Source: Laspinema palackyanum D2c (lineage in GTDB: Bacteria; Cyanobacteriota; Cyanobacteriia; Cyanobacteriales; Laspinemataceae). Taken from it: a DNA stretch of 64,000 nucleotides. The stretch is from the NCBI RefSeq assembly GCF_025370875.1, contig NZ_JAMXFD010000018.1, forward strand, positions 1-64,000, in the 5' to 3' direction. The translations under genes were made by a program, and so were the position numbers. The notes under the pieces were generated by a model, which did no database searches, was not told the DNA's origin, and was given only the letters and a program-made list of their open reading frames with translations. Shown here piece by piece: positions 37,318 through 46,412 of the stretch. Numbering within the stretch: the first letter of the stretch is position 1; the number at the start of each line of letters is the position of its first letter.

Positions 37318-39606
37318 ATGTTTAACTCGTCAGGGATTCGGCATCTGTCCCTTATTCCCATCTGGCGGAGGATCCGACAGCAAATCGAGGCGAGCAAACC
37401 TCCGACTCCGGAGGACTCGGCGATCCTGCGGGTGCTGGTGCAGGCCCTTGTAATCGTCGGGATTATTGCAACGGATGTGGCGGCAGGGACGACGATGAGC
37501 CTTTGGGCAGTCCCCTTGAGCATTCTGGGAGCCACCTGGAGTTGGTATCGCCGCCGCGATCGCAATATTGCCGTTAAATTTTTGCTGGCGATTGGGATGC
37601 TCGTCGCCCTCGGTGCTTTTTTTGGGCGCTTAATTGAGGCACTCAACGATACCCGTGTGGTTCTGGCTGAACTGCTGATTCAAGTTCAGGTTCTCCATAG
37701 TTTTGACCTCCCTCGGCGCTCGGATTTGGGCTATTCGATGGTGATCGGATTGATCCTGTTGGGGGTAGCGGGAACTGTCAGCCAAACCTTAGCTTTTGCG
37801 CCGTTATTATTAATCTTTTTGGCGATCGCCTTGCCGACGTTGGTCTTCGATTATCGATCGCGCTTGGGACTGAAACCGGAGAAACGTCCCACCGGACCCC
37901 GGAAAAAAAAGAAAATCAACTATTCTCAACTAGGTTTTTACGGTTTCCTGTTTAGTCTGGTTCTGGCGATCGGACTGGTGATTTTTGCTGTGATGCCGCG
38001 CTTTCCCGGCTATCAATTACAAACCTTTCCCGTGAGTTCTCCCATTGAAATTCCCGGAGATTTAGATGGCCGTCAAATTGTCAATCCGGGCTATGACAAC
38101 GGCGAAGGAGATGGCACCGGGGGGGATGGCACTGATGGACCTGGAGAGATTGATGAAACCTTTTATTATGGGTTCAATAACCGGATGAACCAAAATCTCC
38201 GGGGCGAAATGACACCCAAAGTCGTGATGCGGGTGCGATCGCAAGCGGAGGGATTTTGGCGCGTCTTGGCGTTTGACCGCTATACCGGCCAAGGTTGGGA
38301 AATCGGTCGCAATGAAGAGGCGACCACCCTACGCCGTCCCAGTTGGTCCTATCAATTTAATGTTCCCATTGACCGGACCCGACTGGGGAGAACTCAGGAA
38401 ATCGTTCAAAGCTATACGGCAGTTTCGGATTTACCGAATATTATTCCGGCCCTATATGAGCCGAAATCGCTTTATTTTCCAACGGACCAGGTAACCTTCG
38501 ATACCGAAGGCAGTCTGCGATCGCCCTTGGGTTTGGTGGAAGGACTGACTTACACGGTGATTTCAGAAGTCCCCTATCGCGATCGCAGCGCCCTTTCTCA
38601 AGCCCCCACAACCTATTCCCAGGCGATTCGCAATTCTTACCTGCAAGTCCCTCCAGAAATCAGCGATCGCGTGCGCCAACAGACGGAGGAAATTTTAGCA
38701 GGGGCACCCAATCCGGTAACCTCTCCTTATGAACAAGCCCTCTACCTGGCTCAATATCTCAAACAAAACTACAGCATTCCCAACGACCCCTTTGGTCTGC
38801 CTTTTTTAGGACCCGAGGATGATTTGGTTGAGACCTTTCTGTTCCAGCAACAGGGGGGCTATCCGGACCACTTCTCCACCGTCTATACCGTGATGTTGCG
38901 TTCTATTGGGATTCCCTCCCGGTTAGTCGTGGGGTTTGCACCGGGAGAGTTTAATCCCTTTACCGGACTCTATGTGGTTCGTAATACTGACGCCTATGCC
39001 ATGACGGAGGTCTATTTTCCCGAATATGGGTGGTTTGCCTTTGACCCGATTCCCGGTCATGAAATCATTCCCCCATCCATTCAAGAATATCAGCCCTTTA
39101 GCGTGTTGCGGATGTTGTGGCGATGGGTTGCAGGGTGGCTACCTTCTCCGGTGACGGGATTTCTGCAAGCGGTGTTTTCTATCCTCGGCGGTTGGCTGGT
39201 GGGGAGTATTGTCTGGCTATTGCGGCTGTTTAGCCGAGGCTGGGTGGGACTCTTGGCCGGTTCCATCTTACTGACGGGTTTGGCATTTCTCGTTTGGTTA
39301 GCTTGGGACGGTTTCCGACAGTGGCGCTATCGTCGGTTCTTGGCAAAAATGCCCCCAGTGGAACGACTGTATCAGCAAATGCTGGATACGTTAGGACGCC
39401 AAGGATATCGCAAACATCCGGCACAAACCCCGTTCGAGTATGCGCGAGAGTTGCACCAACATCAACCCGAGACTGACTCATCCGCAGTCGATGAGATTTC
39501 TCACGCTTATGTGAGTTGGCGTTATGGGGGCAGTGAACCGAATCTTGCTGTTCTCCAGGAACGGTTAAAAGGGTTGAAAAAGCGATCGCAACTCCGCCGA
39601 AAGTAG
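37318..39606 (+). CDS. TgpA/transglutaminase-like membrane protein (DUF3488, DUF4129), catalytic residues replaced
   Basis: The product has 762 residues. About six N-terminal transmembrane helices (residues about 35-235, DUF3488 type) precede an extracytoplasmic transglutaminase-like domain (about 440-580). A hydrophobic pair lies near 605-665, and a cytoplasmic DUF4129 tail (about 675-755) contains ERLYQQMLDTLGRQGY. In the usual motif GYCEHF the catalytic Cys is Pro (GYPDHF), and in DAHAW the catalytic His is Tyr (DAYAM). Only the Asp (FDPIPG) is kept. The protein is therefore probably not a peptidase or transglutaminase but a binding or scaffold protein. The replacement seems usual in cyanobacterial homologues, as far as I recall. 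Confidence 0.85.
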   Translation: MFNSSGIRHLSLIPIWRRIRQQIEASKPPTPEDSAILRVLVQALVIVGIIATDVAAGTTMSLWAVPLSILGATWSWYRRRDRNIAVKFLLAIGMLVALGAFFGRLIEALNDTRVVLAELLIQVQVLHSFDLPRRSDLGYSMVIGLILLGVAGTVSQTLAFAPLLLIFLAIALPTLVFDYRSRLGLKPEKRPTGPRKKKKINYSQLGFYGFLFSLVLAIGLVIFAVMPRFPGYQLQTFPVSSPIEIPGDLDGRQIVNPGYDNGEGDGTGGDGTDGPGEIDETFYYGFNNRMNQNLRGEMTPKVVMRVRSQAEGFWRVLAFDRYTGQGWEIGRNEEATTLRRPSWSYQFNVPIDRTRLGRTQEIVQSYTAVSDLPNIIPALYEPKSLYFPTDQVTFDTEGSLRSPLGLVEGLTYTVISEVPYRDRSALSQAPTTYSQAIRNSYLQVPPEISDRVRQQTEEILAGAPNPVTSPYEQALYLAQYLKQNYSIPNDPFGLPFLGPEDDLVETFLFQQQGGYPDHFSTVYTVMLRSIGIPSRLVVGFAPGEFNPFTGLYVVRNTDAYAMTEVYFPEYGWFAFDPIPGHEIIPPSIQEYQPFSVLRMLWRWVAGWLPSPVTGFLQAVFSILGGWLVGSIVWLLRLFSRGWVGLLAGSILLTGLAFLVWLAWDGFRQWRYRRFLAKMPPVERLYQQMLDTLGRQGYRKHPAQTPFEYARELHQHQPETDSSAVDEISHAYVSWRYGGSEPNLAVLQERLKGLKKRSQLRRK

Positions 39607-39651
39607 GACGGGTTGGGTTGAGATAAGTGAGGGCGAAAAAACGGATGTTGT

Positions 39652-40029
39652 TTAACAGTAGACGGTGACGTCCTCACCACATTCATCGGCTAAATAACAT
39701 AATGCGCGGAAGCGTAGCCCTACAAACTGCTCATAAAATGGGTTGAGTTTACATAAGGGCGGAATGTGAAATAAGACGCGACCACAGATTTTGATATCCC
39801 GTTCAAAGGGACATTGAGAGGGAATGAGTTTACACAAGTTATGAGCCATTTGGCGATCGCGAATTTCTAGGCGATCAAGCCACTGCTTGAGTGGACCTAA
39901 GGGCTGGAAAAATTGCCGGTGTGAACGATTTTGAACCTTAGAGAGATCGCTTTGTGGGGTCGCTTTTTCAGAAAGCTCTATCCAAGTCATGCGAATTAGA
40001 TGCTGTATGGTATAATCTAATACATTCAT
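39652..40029 (-). CDS. Mo-dependent nitrogenase C-terminal domain family protein (Mo-nitro_C)
   Basis: From the ATG at 40029, preceded by a good AGAGGAAAC ribosome site, the protein has 125 residues; the frame continues upstream to 40119 without better support. Residues about 45-120 match the family called Mo-dependent nitrogenase C-terminus (LGPLKQWLDRLEIRDRQMAHNLCKLIP, then CPFERDI and LCKLNPFYEQFVGLRFRAL). Despite the name, these small cyanobacterial proteins are not subunits of nitrogenase, and their function is not known to me. Several cysteines occur (CKLIPSQC, ICGR, LCK, CYL, DECGE), so metal binding is possible. No nif gene is nearby. Confidence 0.75.
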   Translation of the reverse strand: MNVLDYTIQHLIRMTWIELSEKATPQSDLSKVQNRSHRQFFQPLGPLKQWLDRLEIRDRQMAHNLCKLIPSQCPFERDIKICGRVLFHIPPLCKLNPFYEQFVGLRFRALCYLADECGEDVTVYC

Positions 40030-40832
40030 CTGGTTTCCTCTGTTGTTACGAGCGGGTGCTAAGTCAGCACTTGCATGGACATTACAGCCTCTTATCGGGC
40101 CAACCCGGATGGCTCTCAATCTATTGACTGCTCCACAAGGGGTTTAGGTTTCCCAAGGGGGCGGTCGGATTCGGCTTTGAGGTTCTACTCTTTAGATCTT
40201 CTCCAGTTTTTTTGAAAATGGAACGGACTCCTATCACCAGGATGAATAATCCCTATCACGGTTGAGTAGTGATCGCGATCGCTTTGATTTCGGCTTTTTT
40301 GCCCTAGACTAACTCCCGGAACTCGTCTAAATCGAAAAAAAGCGCTAAAAACCCAATTTCTATAACCCCCAAAAAAACCTATTTTTAGGAGACAAATTTA
40401 GGTTAATTTAACCTAAATTTAATCTCAATCAATGGGGTTTAGCTTAGGAAATTTATGAAGAAATATTGTGGTTAATTTTAAAAGCCAAACATTTATAACC
40501 ACTAGACCTCTTCCAAAGTACCGATTTGCTCCCCCTAACCTCCCTTCAGAAGAGGGGGTTAAAAGATTTATTCCAGAGGACTCTTTAAGTTCAGAAGGAT
40601 TTAGAGCCGCTAGACTCTCAAGAAATGGCCGATATTTTTTATAAAATCCCCCCTGAGAAAGATGAAAAAATTAAGGAAATCACGGAAGATAAAAAATAGA
40701 GGCCTGACTGAATTGATGACCAAGCCCACAGCCCTGTAATGCCTTCAGAGGCTGGATTAGATTTAGGAAAAAATTTCCCAAAAAGGCATCTGTTTATTAA
40801 CATCAAAACAAAAAGCTATCAATGCCAACTTT
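40030..40832. other. About 0.8 kb without clear genes
   Basis: The region is AT-rich in its centre, with runs such as TTAATTTAACC. A short frame ending at 40699 (MADIFYKIPPEKDEK...) could be the remnant of a larger gene but is too short to call. No RNA gene or strong hairpin is seen. Confidence 0.4.
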
Positions 40833-41300
40833 ATGAAGACGGTTAACTTGTCTATTTTACGAACGGTGGGAGTTTTTGCGGTAGGGGGACTTTTAGTCGG
40901 GTTCATACCTCTTTCTACACCGGGTCCCAAAAATGTGATGAACCCAGGAGAATCAATCCAGTCACAACCTGGGAAATTAACGGGTTATGTAGAAATACTG
41001 TTTACGGAACCTGGAGACCCTTGTATTCAGAGTCAAGAAAGATATCTCCATCCTGGGACGGAAGTTCTGATTCAAAATAGCGATCGCCAGCCGATCGCCA
41101 CGGGGACTTTAGGGGTAGGGACTCCGCAACCTTTACAAGCTGGGTTTTCTAAAATGACCTGTAAATTTCCGCTGGTTGTAGAAAATATCCCCGAACTTCA
41201 TGACTATATTATTAAGCTAGAAGGTGGGGAAGAATTCTCCTATTCTCACAAGCAGTTTGAGCAGAAAAACTGGCAGGTGGAATTAACTCTGTTTAGATAA
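40833..41300 (+). CDS. 155-residue exported hypothetical protein
   Basis: The first 30 residues (MKTVNLSILRTVGVFAVGGLL) form a signal peptide or anchor. The rest is beta-rich, with VEILFTEPGDPCIQSQERYLHPGTEVLIQ and two cysteines (about residues 66 and 110) that could form a disulphide outside the cell. I recognise no family. It is transcribed alone, and its stop is followed 40 bp later by a perfect 44-bp palindrome that may end or protect the transcript. Confidence 0.55.
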   Translation: MKTVNLSILRTVGVFAVGGLLVGFIPLSTPGPKNVMNPGESIQSQPGKLTGYVEILFTEPGDPCIQSQERYLHPGTEVLIQNSDRQPIATGTLGVGTPQPLQAGFSKMTCKFPLVVENIPELHDYIIKLEGGEEFSYSHKQFEQKNWQVELTLFR

Positions 41301-41340
41301 TAGTGGGTAATATTTCCGGTAAATTTGCCGGAGTCTCGTC

Positions 41341-41384
41341 TATCCCCGGGAGATGGCGATCGCGATCGCCATCTCCCGGGGATA
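41341..41384. repeat. Perfect 44-bp palindrome with overlapping HIP1 sites
   Basis: Positions 41341-41362 and 41363-41384 are exact reverse complements with no spacer. The centre, GGCGATCGCGATCGCC, holds two overlapping HIP1 octamers. As RNA it would fold into a very stable hairpin; AATTTTC follows, so it could terminate the gene upstream. Confidence 0.95.
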
Positions 41385-41488
41385 ATTTTCATATCGGACT
41401 CAGAAGACAGGTCCTCTATATTAGAAATCTCCAAAAATTACAACCCATACTATAATAAGTAAAAGTGACTTTTATTTTTTGTCATGCC

Positions 41489-42360
41489 ATGAGCGGCATT
41501 CTAAAATATATTGAAGAACACCCCGATTTAACCCTGATGCTTATAGGAATAACTTATGAGCAGTTACAAGATTTATGGAGGGAAGCGGACATTGTACACC
41601 TCCAAAAAAAAGCAGAGACTGAGCGGTTAAAAACTACCAAGAATGTCAAAAGGGCAGGCCGGAAAATCACGTTATTGATTCAAGAACAAATTCTTCTATC
41701 TTTTGTGTATCTTTACCAATATCCTTCCTGTATCTGGGAGTTCAATTTGGAGTTTGGGAATCTACAGCTAACACCATCTTTCAGTATTGCCTGCCAATTT
41801 TAAATGAATTATTACCCCCCAGTATTTTACAACAGGTCAAAAAAAGTGGGAGACCAAGAAGTAGTGAAAGAAATACTCACTCTTCATGAGTTAACAGTAG
41901 ATAGCACGGAACAGCCCATAGAACGGCCTACTGACAACCAAGAGCAAAAAGAATATTTCTCACGAAAAAAGAAAAAACACACACTAAAAAATCAATTAAT
42001 TGTTATTGCTAAAGGAGAAGATATTGTGGATGTAAAAATTGGAGAAAAAGGCCCGATTAGTGATATTAAAATATTTAGAGAACAGCAAAATAAGTTTGAC
42101 CCCAATCAAAAAATTAAAGGGCACAAGGCTTATGTCGGAGGATTCCAAATGTCTACTCTTCATAAGAAACCTAAAAATCAAGAACTAAGTCTCGAACAGA
42201 AAGAGGAAAATAAAATCTGTTCAGCTAACCAAATTTTTGTAGAACATTTAATTGGAAACCTAAAAAAATTCAGATTGCTGCCGAAAGATTTAGGCTTATA
42301 CGCTCAAATTATAAGTTGGTAATTTCCCCGTTATGTGGTTTGGTAAGATGGCGAAGATGA
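41489..42360 (+). pseudogene. Decayed DDE transposase (IS5-like, DDE_Tnp_4 family)
   Basis: The reading frame is broken at least three times. From the ATG at 41489 (MSGILKYIEEHPDLTL) an HTH_Tnp_4-like start runs to about 41740. The text then continues in another phase (GVQFGVWESTANTIF), and from about 41850 back in the phase holding VDSTEQPIERPTDNQEQK, KKHTLKNQLIVI and KKPKNQELSLEQKEENK. After about 42270 a third shift gives AAERFRLIRSNYKLVISPL, ending at a stop at 42358-42360. The second catalytic Asp (GDKGY in active relatives) is His (GHKAY). I could not identify terminal inverted repeats. The element is dead and marks the left side of the accessory region. Confidence 0.85.
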
Positions 42361-42575
42361 GCCTTAATTTTACCCAACTAAACTTTAAAGGTTGTCAACT
42401 GCATATACCGACTAATGAGCGAGGATCATTTGGTTATTTTCAACTTAAATCTCCTCAACCCCCTACATTCTCCTAAATATTAAATGCAGATGAAAAGTAA
42501 CCGCTCATCCTAGAATCATTGCCAGGTAATATTTTGGGAATTTTGGAGATGTCTATTGTTTAACAAGAGATAGGT

Positions 42576-45500
42576 ATGGCACTCAAACCCGGGTACAAAA
42601 TAGAAGGACTGATTCCCCGGGAAGACTTGCGCGAGGGCAAGCCTTTAGATGCGGCTGGATTCGCGGTGCATCTTGACCAAGTGCGAGACAACCGCGCCCC
42701 GGCAGACTATCAGGAACCGGAACGGTTTTTTGAGCGCACCTATCTCACCAAATACTTAACCGAACTCGCCGCCCAAGTCGTCCGCAGACTCTCGGGCGAA
42801 ACCACCCAAACCTCAGCGATTTTCAACCTCTGCACGCAATTCGGAGGGGGCAAAACTCACGCCTTGACTTTGCTCTATCACTTGGCGAAACATGGCGCTG
42901 CGGCCAATCGCTGGTCAGGAGTTCATAAAATATTAAGCCAAGGGGGAGTGAGTTCGGTTCCGGAGGCGGCAGTGGCGGTATTTGTGGGTACCGAATTTGA
43001 CTCCATCACCGGGCGCGGTGGCGATGACGGTACTCCCCGGAGGAAAACTCCTTGGGGTGAACTCGCCTATCAGTTAGGCGGGGAAGCGGCTTTTCAGATT
43101 GTAGCAGAGCATGAACAGCAGTTTATCGAACCGAAAGGAGATGTGATCCGCAAGTTTCTGCCGAAAGATAAAGCTTGCCTAATTTTGCTGGATGAAATTA
43201 TCAACTATGCCAGCACTTATCGCAACAGAGGCTATGGCGATCGCCTTTATAACTTCATTCAAGCCTTGTCCGAAACCGCACGAGGTGAGAAAAATGTCGT
43301 TTTGGTCGTCTCTATCCCGGCGTCGGAAATGGAATACACCGCAGCGGACGAAGCGGACGAACAGCGCTTTAAGAAAATGCTCGATCGCGTCGGGAAAGCG
43401 ATTATGATGTCGGCGGAATCCGAAACCTCGGAAATTATCCGTCGCCGCTTATTTGAATGGACTACCAACGCCGTCACCCCTGACGGTAAAATCATGCTAC
43501 CCAAAGATGCCGATACAACCTGCAATCATTACGCCGATTGGGTGGCAGAATACCGCCAGCAGTTACCCAGTTGGTTTCCCATTGATAGTGCTCGCGAAGC
43601 CTTTAAAGCGACTTACCCCTTCCATCCGGCCCTACTCTCGGTATTCGAGCGCAAATGGCAGGCTTTACCGCGATTTCAACGCACCCGGGGGGTTTTGCGG
43701 CTGTTAGCCTTGTGGGTGTCGATCGCCTATCAGGAAGGGTATCAAGGTAACCATCGGGACGCCCTGATTGGCTTGGGAACCGCACCTTTGGACAATCCCT
43801 TATTTCGCCCAGCGGTATTTGAGCAACTGGGGGAAAATCGCCTAGAAGGGGCGGTGACTACGGATATTTGCGGCAAAAAAGACGCCCATGCCCTTCGCCT
43901 GGATGCAGAAGCGAGTGAAGAGATTAAAAAATATCGGCTGCATCGCAAGGTAACCACGGCGATTTTTTTCGAGTCCAATGGCGGCTGTACTCGCACCGAG
44001 GCAACAGTTCCAGAAATTCGACTGGCTGTGGGGGAACCCAATGTGGATATCGGTAATATAGAAACGGTTTTGGAATCGTTAAGCAGCGAGTGCTATTACC
44101 TGACCGTTGCCCAAACGAAATATCGGTTCACTTTGTATCCCAACCTCAACAAAATTTTAGCAGACCGTCGGGCGAATGTCCAGGGCAGCCGCATTGATGA
44201 GCGAGTGCACAAGGAAATTGAGACCATGTTTACCCCCAGCCAAGGGATTCAGGTGATTCATTTTCCCGAACAACCGAACCATATCCCCAACCAAGCGGTG
44301 CTAACTTTAGCGGTGATGGCACCGGGACACCCGCATTCGGAGGACAATACCCTCACTTTAATCGAGGGGATGATTCGAGAATCCGGGGCTTCATCTAGGA
44401 CCTTCAAGAGTGCGCTACTGTTTGCGATCGCCGACTCGGAGGTACAGTTGCGAGAAGAAGCCCGCAAGGTGTTAGCTTGGGAAGATATCCGGGATCAGGA
44501 ACAGGAGTTAGACGACGCGCAGAAAAAGCACCTCTCGGAAAACCTCAAAAAAGCCCAGCGCGATTTGGGGGAATCGGTATGGCGCGCTTATAAATATCTG
44601 GCGCTGTTGGGTAAAGATAATAGGGTGCGGGTGGTGAATTTGGGCTTGGTGACTTCGAGTGCAGCCCAATCTCCGGTGGAGTTGATTCTCAACCGTTTGC
44701 GCCTAGATGGGGAGGTTTCAGAGACGGTGAGTCCGCGATTCCTGGTGCGTAATTGGTCCGGTGCCTTCTCCGAGTGGAGTACCCAATCGGTTCGGGATGC
44801 GTTTTTTGCTTCTCCCCTCTTCCCCCGATTGCTGAAGGCAGATGCGGTTAAGGAGGCGATCGCACGGGGGGTGAAAGATGGTACTCTGGCTTATCTGGGC
44901 AAAACTTCGGGGGATCACTATCAACCGTTTGAGTTCAAAACGGATTTAGCGGGCAGCCAAATTGAGATTTCTGAAGATATGTTTATCCTGAAAGCAGAAG
45001 AGGCGTCCGCCTACCTGCAACGGATTACGGACCCCCCGAAATTGAACAAGTTGGTCATTTCACCTCCTAGAGTGCAACTGGAACCGGGTAAGAAGCAAAC
45101 GTTTACAGTCCGGGGACGAGATCAGTATAACCAAGACATTGCGATCGATGACATCCAATGGACGGCGACAGGCGGGGCGATCGCACCGGATGGGGTTCTC
45201 ACAGCAGGGGCAGATGAGGGCAACTTCACGGTGACGGCAACGGCAGGAACAATCCAGGCGATCGGGGAATTTTCTGTCAAAGTATCTCAGACTGTTAGTG
45301 CGAAAGAGAAGGGGATATCTTATCAAGTCGCCGATGACACAGAAATCCCACCCTTACAACCTAAAGGGTTGAAGTGGACGGGTGAAATTGCACCTCAGAA
45401 ATGGATGAATTTCTATACGCGAGTTCTGAGTAAATTTGCCAGTGACAAAGCGGTTAAACTCACGGTAAAAATAGAAGTGGCGATCGAGGGGGAAGTTTCT

Positions 45501-45584
45501 GAGCAAAAGCAGGATGAAACGAAAGTAGCCCTCCAAGAACTTGGACTGAATGACCAACTTGAACAAAGTGAACAAAATGAGTGA
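42576..45584 (+). CDS. DUF499 family ATPase
   Basis: This 1002-residue protein has a P-loop of the DUF499 kind (CTQFGGGKTHALTLLYH, about residues 86-102), Walker B CLILLDEI (about 201-208) and the typical FIQALSETARG region. The C-terminal third contains an Ig-like beta domain (about 828-905, PPRVQLEPGKKQTFTVRG to GEFSVKVSQ). A conserved tail follows (KWMNFYTRVLSKFA), ending in a Glu/Gln-rich stretch. DUF499 ATPases usually sit beside a DUF1156 DNA methyltransferase and other genes in defence islands. None of these occurs in the window, so the gene is solitary. It may be a remnant or act with partners elsewhere. The protein itself looks intact. Confidence 0.87.
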   Translation: MALKPGYKIEGLIPREDLREGKPLDAAGFAVHLDQVRDNRAPADYQEPERFFERTYLTKYLTELAAQVVRRLSGETTQTSAIFNLCTQFGGGKTHALTLLYHLAKHGAAANRWSGVHKILSQGGVSSVPEAAVAVFVGTEFDSITGRGGDDGTPRRKTPWGELAYQLGGEAAFQIVAEHEQQFIEPKGDVIRKFLPKDKACLILLDEIINYASTYRNRGYGDRLYNFIQALSETARGEKNVVLVVSIPASEMEYTAADEADEQRFKKMLDRVGKAIMMSAESETSEIIRRRLFEWTTNAVTPDGKIMLPKDADTTCNHYADWVAEYRQQLPSWFPIDSAREAFKATYPFHPALLSVFERKWQALPRFQRTRGVLRLLALWVSIAYQEGYQGNHRDALIGLGTAPLDNPLFRPAVFEQLGENRLEGAVTTDICGKKDAHALRLDAEASEEIKKYRLHRKVTTAIFFESNGGCTRTEATVPEIRLAVGEPNVDIGNIETVLESLSSECYYLTVAQTKYRFTLYPNLNKILADRRANVQGSRIDERVHKEIETMFTPSQGIQVIHFPEQPNHIPNQAVLTLAVMAPGHPHSEDNTLTLIEGMIRESGASSRTFKSALLFAIADSEVQLREEARKVLAWEDIRDQEQELDDAQKKHLSENLKKAQRDLGESVWRAYKYLALLGKDNRVRVVNLGLVTSSAAQSPVELILNRLRLDGEVSETVSPRFLVRNWSGAFSEWSTQSVRDAFFASPLFPRLLKADAVKEAIARGVKDGTLAYLGKTSGDHYQPFEFKTDLAGSQIEISEDMFILKAEEASAYLQRITDPPKLNKLVISPPRVQLEPGKKQTFTVRGRDQYNQDIAIDDIQWTATGGAIAPDGVLTAGADEGNFTVTATAGTIQAIGEFSVKVSQTVSAKEKGISYQVADDTEIPPLQPKGLKWTGEIAPQKWMNFYTRVLSKFASDKAVKLTVKIEVAIEGEVSEQKQDETKVALQELGLNDQLEQSEQNE

Positions 45585-45713
45585 GGCCTAAGCCCCTCTC
45601 AAACATGGAAGGAGGCGAACATCAAGGACCCGCTGACCCCTGTTCTGTGAATTTAGAGCAAATTAACGATTTAGGGTCGTTTTCGGCCAGGAGGGAGCCG
45701 ATTTACCCGGGAG

Positions 45714-45744
45714 TTGACAGAAGATAAACAAATGGATTTATAGT
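45714..45744 (+). promoter_or_regulatory. Candidate sigma70-type promoter of the 61-aa gene
   Basis: TTGACA at 45714-45719 and TATAGT at 45739-45744 are 19 bp apart, slightly longer than the ideal 17. The start codon of the small gene lies 42 bp downstream of the -10 box. Confidence 0.45.
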
Positions 45745-45785
45745 AAGAATAGATATCCCACTTGTTCCTCGCAGGTAAAGGCAGC

Positions 45786-45971
45786 ATGAACCCAGAAGAT
45801 TTACCCAAAGTTGACAACCACAACGATGAATCCTCCTCCCCCAGGGATCCAGAATCAAACTTAGGCCGAGATGAGTCCGAATCAGGGGAAGAATTGAATG
45901 CCATTGCTAAAGCGCTGATGGTCAAGCTGCTGTGGTCTCAGGTAGGGCTACTGGATGAGAAAAATCCGTAA
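45786..45971 (+). CDS. 61-residue acidic hypothetical protein
   Basis: I use the ATG at 45786 (MNPEDLPKVDNHND); the frame extends upstream to 45762 without need. The first 35 residues are acidic and probably disordered (SSSPRDPESNLGRDESESG). The rest could form one amphipathic helix (ELNAIAKALMVKLLWSQVGLL). I recognise no family. A good promoter candidate lies upstream and a strong terminator downstream, so it may be a real single-gene unit within the accessory region. Confidence 0.5.
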   Translation: MNPEDLPKVDNHNDESSSPRDPESNLGRDESESGEELNAIAKALMVKLLWSQVGLLDEKNP

Positions 45972-46409
45972 TTTTTTATTTACTCCAGAAAAATTCAGGG
46001 TTTCGATGCTGGAGTTTTTAAGAAACCTCGGAATTCCAGTTCGGTATTATTAAAAGACTTAATTCATCCAGAAATTAGATTTGGTAAAGACGCGATTAAC
46101 GCAATGGGTTAATCGCGGTTTTTTTGGTTAATACCAAATCCGGTTGTAAAAAACCTATTTTACTCTTGTAGTTAAAAGTAGGCCCTTCGACTCCCCCCCT
46201 TCGACGGAGCTCAGGACAGGCTTCGACGGAGCTCTGGACAGGCTTCGACTGGCTCAGGACAGGCTTCGCCCAGCTCAGAGCCTGCCGAAGGGTCGAAGGG
46301 TCGAAGAGTCGAAGGGCCTACTCATTTTTAAAGACCTATCACAACGGAATTCCGTATAAAACTGCGCGGGTTACTCTATAAAAATGACTTTTCATACCCT
46401 GATTTAGTA
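45972..46409. other. Intergenic region with terminator and repeat element
   Basis: The left part holds the 3' end of the 61-aa gene and the terminator at 46091-46124. From 46129 to the next gene it is filled by a MITE-like repeat. Confidence 0.7.
46091..46124 (+). terminator. Strong Rho-independent terminator
   Basis: A perfect 10-bp stem pairs 46091-46100 (CGCGATTAAC) with 46108-46117 (GTTAATCGCG) around a 7-nt loop, followed by GTTTTTTT. It ends the transcript of the 61-aa gene 120 bp earlier. Confidence 0.9.
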
Positions 46410-46412
46410 TTA
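46129..46412. mobile_element. MITE-like element with nested repeats
   Basis: The ends form imperfect 15-bp inverted repeats: TAATACCAAATCCGG at 46129-46143, and the complement of TAATACTAAATCAGG at 46398-46412 (13 of 15 match). Inside, a perfect 17-bp inverted pair (46177-46193 and 46306-46322) encloses three to four tandem copies of a 22-bp unit with core GGAGCTCAGGACAGG (46199-46263). The first 18 bp also occur at 14015-14032. The right end includes the stop codon of the next gene. No transposase lies inside. Confidence 0.8.

Noticed and set aside
40625-40699. Short frame MADIFYKIPPEKDEKIKE...
   Set aside because: Twenty-four residues with upstream stop; could be a gene remnant but cannot be supported.
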